Both the position numbers and the translations under genes were made by a program. From NCBI GenBank assembly GCA_936943465.1, contig CAKZJN010000178.1:1-7667 (forward strand): a stretch of 7,667 nucleotides of DNA. The letters run 5' to 3'. The notes beneath the pieces were generated by a model, which did no database searches, was not told where the DNA came from, and saw only the letters and a list, made by a program, of their open reading frames with translations. Origin of the DNA: an uncultured Rhodoferax sp. Its GTDB lineage: Bacteria; Pseudomonadota; Gammaproteobacteria; Burkholderiales; Burkholderiaceae_C. This document shows, piece by piece, positions 1-5,275 of the stretch (the stretch's first letter is position 1; each line of letters begins with the position of its first letter).

Positions 1-1886
1 GGCACCAAAGAGTACGACCAGTCATGCGTGGCATTGCTGGTGGCATCGGCATCAATAACGCTGACCGCAAAAAATTTGGGAGCGACTTGGCCACCCGTGC
101 CAACCGTATAGAAGTGCGCCGCAGAGGAAGGCAACAGCGCATAGTTGGTTGAATTGGCGCCAACGGAGATGCCTGTCTGGACGCCAGCAGAGGTTTCCCA
201 ATTGACGGTAATTGCAACTGCGCCTGGGTTAAACAAAACCACATAGGCAGGGTCTGCTGCCAAGGTGGTGCCTACAGGTGCGAAATAACTGTTGGACCAC
301 TGCACATCAGGCGTCAGCGCAAACCAGCGGTTTTCGTAAGCCGAGCCAACGTCCCCGGCAATGAGGTAGACGCCAATGCCCTTGTCGGCAGTTATCTTGG
401 CCCCCGCATTCAAGCCACCGCTCACGAGGTAACTTTGACCTTCGTTCAAAGTGACTGTGAGATCGACCGAGTTATTTCCATCTTTATCAACGCTCACGGT
501 GGTGCCGTTTTGCGTCGCAATGATGTGTGCAGAGGTGTATTCGAATAACCTGTTAGTGCCCGTTGCGACGGTATCTACGTTCTGACCAATGGGTAAGGTG
601 TAAACCAACCCAGCATTGCCAGAATCGATCACGTTCACCGCGCCAGCCAGCACCGTGCCGGGGGTGCTTGACCAACCTGCACGGGTGACAGAAATCGCTT
701 TGGTAGAGCCAATTTTGTCGCGCCCGTCGAAATCGACGGTGGTGGGCGAAGCAGGATTCACCGCGTTGCTCAAAATCAGGCTGTTGCCGTTTACTGTGAT
801 GCCGGTGCCTGAAACCGCCGCCTCGCCATTGTTTTGCGTGCCATCCCCGTTGGTATCCACAAACCATTGGTTACCGCTGTATGTCCACACTTTGGTGGAT
901 GCCTGCACGGGATTGGTGACGTCAGCTTCGTATCCATCTTCCCACTGGTCATAAATCACAACCGTACCGTTACTGGTTGCGGTGACAGCAACCACCGTCT
1001 GGATATTTCCGGCCACTGACGTGCTGATGGCCTTCAGAGACGTTTGAATATCAGGCTCGGCCATCGGCACATAGTGCGTTTGCGCAATAGCGTAGGGTGC
1101 GGCGGCTTCCACTTCTACATTCACCCCATCCAGCACCAGCGTGCGATGGTCGTTTTCTGAGGCCAGAGCGCTGAGGTTGGCATCGCCAGTGAGCAGCAAT
1201 GCGGCCATGGCGTGACCTTCGTCGCCTGCGCTATCGGTGCTGCCATTGATCGCGTGATCAATGGCATGGCCTAGCTCTTCAACCAAAACCGCCTTCAGCG
1301 CTGCAGACGATGCGGTGCTGGCGTAATCGGCATTGAGGTAGATGGCGGCGTGACCGTCCGCCCCGTTGGCGGTGTAAGCGCCGAGCAAACCCTGCAATTC
1401 GGCGCTGGAACGCAGCTCAACTTTCACGCGCTCGAGCCCGTTGGCAGCGTCGGACAACAATTGATCAACCGCAGCAGTCCACTGCACTGACGGCTCATCG
1501 GTTTGCCCACCGTTGAAAAGCGTAAACAGTTGCTGCTTGGCATCGGACCGAGACAAGAAGTCGGCAACGAGTTTTTCGGCCTCGGCCTGGGCAGTGATCG
1601 CAGCTGCCGGCAAGGCGGATGGTGCTGCAACAAAGCGCAGCAAGCCGTCATTGACTGAAGCGTCCAACACATGGGTGTTGAGTCCAGCTTTAGAGGCCTC
1701 GCTCACCACATCTCCCACCGCAGCGCCATCAAACATGAATCGCTGCTCCAGCGCCATCATGCTGGGCTTGCGACGAACCAGTTTGCTGCCTGTTGTCACG
1801 GCTTTGGGCTGGTTCGCGCCTGAGCTAGCCACCGCTGCGATGGCTGCTGCAAATGGGCCGATCTGGTGTGGCTTAGATGGGTTCAT
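1..1886 (-). CDS. Giant secreted/surface protein with LEPR/FDGAA-type N-terminal motif, 3' part beyond window
   Basis: Reading leftward from ATG at 1886-1884, the frame stays open for 628 codons to the window edge, so this is only the N-terminal part. An AGGAG box lies six bases before the ATG. There is no hydrophobic signal peptide. Residues 46-56 read LEQRFMFDGAA after a basic RRK stretch, matching the LEPRxxFDGAA motif known from the N-termini of very large exported proteins of proteobacteria; here Pro is replaced by Gln. Residues 203-211 read EELGHAIDH, followed by GDEG at 221-224, like a degenerate zincin. From about residue 269 to the edge runs a beta-rich module with DQWEDGYEADV (313-323), a calcium-loop-like DTNGDG (344-349), TRAGW (401-405), DKDGNN (467-472) and YENRWF (517-522). 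I recall this module from other giant bacterial proteins, loosely resembling IgGFc-binding N-terminal domains. It follows outer-membrane factor and adaptor genes on the same strand, so it is probably their cargo. An adhesin role is inferred. Confidence 0.8.
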   Translation of the reverse strand, partial: MNPSKPHQIGPFAAAIAAVASSGANQPKAVTTGSKLVRRKPSMMALEQRFMFDGAAVGDVVSEASKAGLNTHVLDASVNDGLLRFVAAPSALPAAAITAQAEAEKLVADFLSRSDAKQQLFTLFNGGQTDEPSVQWTAAVDQLLSDAANGLERVKVELRSSAELQGLLGAYTANGADGHAAIYLNADYASTASSAALKAVLVEELGHAIDHAINGSTDSAGDEGHAMAALLLTGDANLSALASENDHRTLVLDGVNVEVEAAAPYAIAQTHYVPMAEPDIQTSLKAISTSVAGNIQTVVAVTATSNGTVVIYDQWEDGYEADVTNPVQASTKVWTYSGNQWFVDTNGDGTQNNGEAAVSGTGITVNGNSLILSNAVNPASPTTVDFDGRDKIGSTKAISVTRAGWSSTPGTVLAGAVNVIDSGNAGLVYTLPIGQNVDTVATGTNRLFEYTSAHIIATQNGTTVSVDKDGNNSVDLTVTLNEGQSYLVSGGLNAGAKITADKGIGVYLIAGDVGSAYENRWFALTPDVQWSNSYFAPVGTTLAADPAYVVLFNPGAVAITVNWETSAGVQTGISVGANSTNYALLPSSAAHFYTVGTGGQVAPKFFAVSVIDADATSNATHDWSYSLV

Positions 1887-1891
1887 GGTGA

Positions 1892-1897
1892 TCTCCT
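1892..1897 (-). promoter_or_regulatory. Ribosome binding site of the giant protein gene
   Basis: On the minus strand the sequence AGGAGA ends just before ATCACC-ATG, a near-perfect Shine-Dalgarno at standard spacing. It fixes the start at 1886 and places the LEQRFMFDGAA motif at residue 46. Confidence 0.75.
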
Positions 1898-1992
1898 GGA
1901 GTTCTGATCCGTCTGCTTTGGTTCGAGCAGGCGCTAAAACAAGGTGGGGTTTGGCGATGAGGTAGTGATGGCTAGTGGCCGCATCGGACTAT

Positions 1993-2775
1993 TTAAGGAG
2001 CGGCGGAAATTTGGACGCGACCGCTCATGCCGGCCACCAGTTCGGTGAAGCGCCCGTCGATCGTGGCCGTGACCTTGACCGATTGACTGACGGGATCGAC
2101 TCGCGCGCCCAAACGGGTAACTTGGGCGGGATAAGACTTGCCAGTCTCGTCTATGGCTACTTTAAAACGCAGGCCGCTTTTGAGCCAGCGCAGCCAGCCC
2201 GAGGGCACCAAAAACTCCAGCTCCAAAGAACTGTCGTCCAGGATGTCGAGCAGGGCAACACCAGGCTGCACATACTGCTGCTCACGCACCTTTTGATCGG
2301 CCACGCGGCCGTCAAAAGGTGCAGTGATTCGGCATTTGCTGAGCACCGTTTGGTTTGTTGCAACGTCTGCCTTGGCTTTGGCCACGGCGGCGATCGACAA
2401 ATCGAGGTCGAGCTGCCCCACAGAGCGCAGATCGGCCAGGCGTTGATTGGCTGCAAACGTAAACTCGGCGCCCTGCAGTTCGGCAGCGGCTTTTTGCAAC
2501 AAGGTATCTTGCACTGTGCAGTCAAAACCAACCAGCAAATCGCCCGCTTTGAACGATGCGCCTTCGCGCACTGGCAATCGACTCACCTTGGCGCCAATCT
2601 CTGAGGCCAGCGTGGTGTAGCGCACAGGCATGAGCTGCGCCCGGATGTCTTGGCGCCCAAGTGGGGAGCGAGGGACGGTCCCAGCGCCGTCGGGTGCTGC
2701 ATAAGACTGCGCGCTAGCAGCCTGGCCGCTCAAGACCAGACATGCGACGCCCAGCCCATGGAGCAGGCGACTCAC
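1993..2775 (-). CDS. Periplasmic adaptor (membrane fusion) protein, HlyD/RND-MFP family
   Basis: 260 residues if it starts at GTG 2775-2773. This start overlaps the TolC-gene stop as GTGA and has AAGG six bases upstream; a longer frame from 2850 would add a Cys-rich stretch ahead of a good signal peptide and is less likely. Residues 1-22 form a Sec signal ending in AASA, cleaved before Q23, so the protein should be periplasmic and not anchored by an N-terminal helix as HlyD itself is. Then follow the first lipoyl half (about 55-85, VREGASFKAGDLLVGFD), a short alpha-hairpin (about 87-147), the second lipoyl half with the hallmark RITAPFDGRV (149-158), and a beta-barrel ending in DPVSQSVKV (227-235) and LVAGMSGRV (246-254). 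It is shorter than usual for the family, mainly through a short hairpin. It probably links an inner-membrane transporter to the TolC-type protein encoded just upstream. The fold is clear; the transported substrate is inferred to be the giant protein encoded downstream. Confidence 0.88.
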   Translation of the reverse strand: MSRLLHGLGVACLVLSGQAASAQSYAAPDGAGTVPRSPLGRQDIRAQLMPVRYTTLASEIGAKVSRLPVREGASFKAGDLLVGFDCTVQDTLLQKAAAELQGAEFTFAANQRLADLRSVGQLDLDLSIAAVAKAKADVATNQTVLSKCRITAPFDGRVADQKVREQQYVQPGVALLDILDDSSLELEFLVPSGWLRWLKSGLRFKVAIDETGKSYPAQVTRLGARVDPVSQSVKVTATIDGRFTELVAGMSGRVQISAAP

Positions 2776-4358
2776 AAAGTGCCTTTTTGCGCCACAGTAT
2801 CTTTCGGAGCAACTTCGCTGGGCGAAGCAGCCTGCAGCAACGGTGCCCATGGTTTGTTGTTGGCTTTCAGTAACTCGGTGAGGTCTTTCAGGCTGATATC
2901 GCTCGTGCTGCCAATGTGTGGCTCCAAGCCCAATGTGGCCATGAGTTTGTTTTCCGCTGCCTGCACTTGCGCCAAAGCTTGGTAACGACGAAGCATGCTC
3001 AAAATGGCAGTGGTTTCGTTGCTGACTTTGTCAAGCGCACTGGCCGCCTGCGCTGTCGCACGATTGCGCACGTGTTCCGAAATGCGCAAGTCCGTGGTGT
3101 AGATGGCATCCGCACGATCGAACTGATTGCGGGCGCTGACCAACTGGAGGCGGGCCAAGTGCATTTGCGTGACCACTGCCAGTTGCATCGTCATGCGGCG
3201 CTGTTCAGCCAAAGTGACGCCGGCTTCAGCCAACTTCTTTTGCTCAGGGCCGGTGATGAGGTTAAACAAGTTGAACGACAGTTGCAGGCCTGCCTCGTTC
3301 CAACGATTGTTTACCAAATACTGGTCGGTGTCGTACTTGAGGTTGTAGTTGAAAGACAAGTTAGGGAACAGACGAGCCATGGTGCGGCGCACTTCCGCGC
3401 TCGCCACGCGCACGTTGTAGTGCTGCTCGCGCAGGTCAGCGTTTTGGGCCAAAGTAGCTTCTTCAAGCTTTTTGAGTGGCAATTTAAGAACTTGGTCATC
3501 AGCCAAGGTTCCGTCCTGGTCCGCCAAAGTGATGGCCTGACCAATAGGCGCATTTATGAGCGATGACAATTCGACCTGTGCGGACGACAGCTCTTGCGTG
3601 ATGGATTCCAGCAGGCGCAGGTTTTCCAACAATTGGCGCTGGTAGCGCAGGGCGTCAAGTGGGTTGCGAACGCGTTCCCCCTCGGCCTTGCGGGCATCTT
3701 CGAGCGCAGCTTCACCCATTGCAATGGTGTCGGCTACATTCTTTTGCAGCTTTTGAGCGCTTACGGCTCGCCAGTAGGTGGTGCGGACGTCTTGCATAAG
3801 CAAGTGCATAGCCTTGCGGCGGCGTTCGGCTGCAATCAGCACCCGGTCGGCGGCCTGTTTGCTGCCGTAATATCCCACCCCCACATCGAGCAGGCTCCAA
3901 GTAAAGCCAAGATCGGTGCTGCGATGGTTCGCTTCCGTTGAAGTAGATGCCGCGGTTGAAACCGCTCCATTGGGATAGGGACTGCTGTAGGTACCCCGCT
4001 CCGAATCACGGGTGGCATAACCAGCCTGCGCCATGAGCTTGGGCAACATGTCGTAGGTGTTGACGTCTAGTTGGTTGAGAGCCAATGCCTCTTCCATCAT
4101 CTTGGTCCGACGTTCCAGGTTGTACTTCAGCGCGCGGGCCATGGCTTCGTCCAGCGTTAACGGTGCGACGATGGGTTCGACGTCTAGGCGGATGTTGGCG
4201 GTGTCGGCTTGATTGATCGTTTTAAGGTCTTCCGCCACAAACGCATTGGGCTGAAGCGAAGAACACGCAGACAAGGCGAGCACAGCCATGGCAATCGCCA
4301 TTGGTCTTAGTGCACTGGCAGGCGAACGGAAAAATGAAAAACCTTGGCTTGAATGCAC
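2772..4358 (-). CDS. TolC-family outer-membrane factor, predicted lipoprotein
   Basis: 528 residues, full length for an outer-membrane efflux or type I secretion channel. It starts with GTG at 4358-4356, with AGGGGA six bases upstream; an internal ATG at codon 20 lacks a comparable site. Residues 20-32 are hydrophobic and end in the lipobox LSAC, so Cys32 should be lipidated, as in the OprM/CusC branch of the family. The mature part has the two repeated OEP halves. The first begins near TLDEAMARALKYN (68-80) and contains a long coiled coil; the second begins near residue 300 with LEEATLAQNADLR and contains FPNLSFNYNLKYD and NEAGLQLSFNLFNLI, strands typical of the beta-barrel portion. The C-terminal tail (about the last 45 residues) is polar and extends past the conserved core. 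It is the first gene of the minus-strand operon; its stop overlaps the adaptor start. Role: outer-membrane exit duct for cargo, probably the giant protein two genes downstream. Confidence 0.9.
   Translation of the reverse strand: MHSSQGFSFFRSPASALRPMAIAMAVLALSACSSLQPNAFVAEDLKTINQADTANIRLDVEPIVAPLTLDEAMARALKYNLERRTKMMEEALALNQLDVNTYDMLPKLMAQAGYATRDSERGTYSSPYPNGAVSTAASTSTEANHRSTDLGFTWSLLDVGVGYYGSKQAADRVLIAAERRRKAMHLLMQDVRTTYWRAVSAQKLQKNVADTIAMGEAALEDARKAEGERVRNPLDALRYQRQLLENLRLLESITQELSSAQVELSSLINAPIGQAITLADQDGTLADDQVLKLPLKKLEEATLAQNADLREQHYNVRVASAEVRRTMARLFPNLSFNYNLKYDTDQYLVNNRWNEAGLQLSFNLFNLITGPEQKKLAEAGVTLAEQRRMTMQLAVVTQMHLARLQLVSARNQFDRADAIYTTDLRISEHVRNRATAQAASALDKVSNETTAILSMLRRYQALAQVQAAENKLMATLGLEPHIGSTSDISLKDLTELLKANNKPWAPLLQAASPSEVAPKDTVAQKGTL
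2782..2788 (-). promoter_or_regulatory. Ribosome binding site of the adaptor gene, inside the TolC-type gene
   Basis: The minus strand reads AAAAAGG, then six bases, then GTG. It lies in the last codons of the outer-membrane factor gene and supports the GTG start at 2775, hence translational coupling through the GTGA overlap. Confidence 0.55.
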
Positions 4359-4363
4359 TGATG

Positions 4364-4369
4364 TCCCCT
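4364..4369 (-). promoter_or_regulatory. Ribosome binding site deciding the GTG start of the TolC-type gene
   Basis: The minus strand reads AGGGGA, then CATCA, then GTG. This is the only good Shine-Dalgarno near the candidate starts and favours the GTG at 4358 over the ATG at codon 20. Confidence 0.55.
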
Positions 4370-4388
4370 ATGTACAAATTTATGTTTG

Positions 4389-4394
4389 ATTATT
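4389..4394 (-). promoter_or_regulatory. Possible -10 box for the TolC-adaptor-giant protein operon
   Basis: The minus strand reads AATAAT here, five of six matches to TATAAT, within the most AT-rich stretch of the divergent spacer (about 4370-4400). It would give a leader of roughly 25 bases containing the AGGGGA site. No good -35 hexamer lies 16-18 bases upstream, so this is only a candidate and may need an activator. Confidence 0.22.
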
Positions 4395-4764
4395 TTTGCA
4401 CACATCCAAGACACCATTACTGGGTTTTGATGCTATTTCCAAGCCTTGAGCTGGGTCAAACTCGCAATACCCGTTCGGCGATCTCCAGCTCGATAAAAAA
4501 CTACGGTAAATTGATGAAAGCGCTGGTATTGGGCATTGTTTCCGACCGCAATCAAGGGCTGCAGAATCGCGCTGCACTGGACCGCCTGAAAGCCAATTGT
4601 TGGGAGCACCAGCAAAAGGCGCTTAATGGGCCAAACCAATGGGTCACGCTGCTTCTCGCAATTTCCGTAACGCGCACCTTCAACCCATGACGAGCTCGGA
4701 CCAATAAACGCCCCCAACTGCAGGAAAACGCCTTGCGCAGTACCATGCCGCATCCACTTCACTT

Positions 4765-4769
4765 GGGGA
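4765..4769 (+). promoter_or_regulatory. Ribosome binding site of the [2Fe-2S] subunit gene
   Basis: GGGGA lies five bases before ATG 4775. Upstream in-frame starts (TTG 4733, ATG 4745) have no comparable site, and the protein from 4775 begins directly with the beta-strand expected at the start of this ferredoxin-like domain. Confidence 0.6.
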
Positions 4770-4774
4770 CACCG

Positions 4775-5275
4775 ATGGCGCAACTGAACGTAAACAACAC
4801 GCTGCGAACCGTGGAGGCCGAGAGCGATACGCCGCTCTTGTGGGTGATTCGAGAGCAACTGGGGTTGACCGGCACCAAGTACGGCTGCGGCATGGCCTTG
4901 TGTGGATCCTGCACGGTGCATATCGACGGCGTGGCCACCCGCAGTTGCTCGCGGCCTCTGTCGTCGGTGGATGCCACGGCCAAGGTGGTGACGATTGAGG
5001 GCCTGTCTGCCGATGGCTCGCATCCGGTGCAAAAGGCCTGGGCGGCTCTGGATGTGCCGCAATGTGGCTTTTGCCAGAGCGGAATGATCATGGCGGCGGC
5101 CGCCTTGCTGCGCGAGAAACCCCAGCCAACGGATGCCGATATCGATGCGGCCATGACCAATATTTGCCGCTGCGGCAGCTACAACCGGGTACGCGCCGCT
5201 ATTCACGCGGTGGCTTCGGGCAAGTTGGCGGGCGCTGGCCTACAGATTCAACATGCCGACGGGAGCCGCACATGA
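4775..5275 (+). CDS. [2Fe-2S] small subunit of IorA-type molybdenum hydroxylase
   Basis: 166 residues, the usual size for the iron-sulfur subunit of the xanthine dehydrogenase family. The N-terminal plant-ferredoxin-like domain carries Cys38, Cys43, Cys46 and Cys58 (motif YGCGMALCGSCTVH), which bind one [2Fe-2S] cluster. The C-terminal four-helix domain carries Cys97 and Cys100 (PQCGFCQSGM) and Cys131 and Cys133 (NICRCGSY), binding the second. All eight ligands are present. The protein passes electrons from the molybdenum site of its partner towards an external acceptor. It has no signal peptide of its own, although the partner has a Tat signal, so it is expected to be exported folded, as a passenger on the large subunit. 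Its stop overlaps the partner's start (ATGA). No FAD subunit is encoded next to it, as in isoquinoline 1-oxidoreductase-type enzymes. The family is certain; the substrate is not known. Confidence 0.93.
   Translation: MAQLNVNNTLRTVEAESDTPLLWVIREQLGLTGTKYGCGMALCGSCTVHIDGVATRSCSRPLSSVDATAKVVTIEGLSADGSHPVQKAWAALDVPQCGFCQSGMIMAAAALLREKPQPTDADIDAAMTNICRCGSYNRVRAAIHAVASGKLAGAGLQIQHADGSRT

Larger units (their letters stand above)
4359..4774. other. Divergent intergenic region without a convincing gene
   Basis: 416 bases between two divergent operons. The part next to the TolC-type gene (about 4370-4440) is AT-rich and probably carries its promoter. The remainder has mixed composition. Open frames crossing it (for example plus strand 4301-4690, minus strand 4380-4577) start inside neighbouring genes or lack a ribosome binding site, and their translations show no recognisable domain. 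I see no clear sigma-70 or sigma-54 promoter for the plus-strand operon, no strong hairpin and no RNA gene. Confidence 0.6.

Noticed and set aside
553..867. Short frames on both strands within the giant gene (553-867, 616-954, 834-1019, 1424-1672, 1513-1965)
   Set aside because: They lie within the continuous 628-codon frame of the giant protein, which has recognisable motifs and a good start site.
1887..1992. Possible small gene or terminator between the adaptor and giant protein genes
   Set aside because: Only a 16-codon frame without ribosome binding site and no stable hairpin with T-tract was seen, so read-through of the operon is more likely.
1975..2604. A 209-codon plus-strand frame opposite the adaptor gene
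   Set aside because: Antisense shadow of a gene with clear HlyD-family motifs; low-complexity, His/Gln-rich translation.
2776..2850. Longer adaptor start at 2850
   Set aside because: It would put 25 extra residues, including three cysteines, ahead of a well-formed signal peptide and overlap the TolC-type gene by 79 bases. The GTG at 2775 has a proper ribosome binding site and a four-base overlap.
2916..3566. Plus-strand frames opposite the TolC-type gene (2916-3566 and 3594-3941)
   Set aside because: Shadows of a full-length TolC-family gene, with no domain of their own.
4518..4545. Possible sigma-54 promoter (TGG...TTG) in the spacer
   Set aside because: The spacing between the GG and the TTGC-like element is off by one and the conserved GC is missing.
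4600..4627. Possible sigma-70 promoter TTGGGA-16-CTTAAT for the hydroxylase operon
   Set aside because: Only four of six matches in each box; chance level for this length of DNA.
4433..5206. A 257-codon minus-strand frame over the [2Fe-2S] subunit gene and the spacer
   Set aside because: It is mostly the antisense of the eight-cysteine protein, and its translation shows no recognisable domain.
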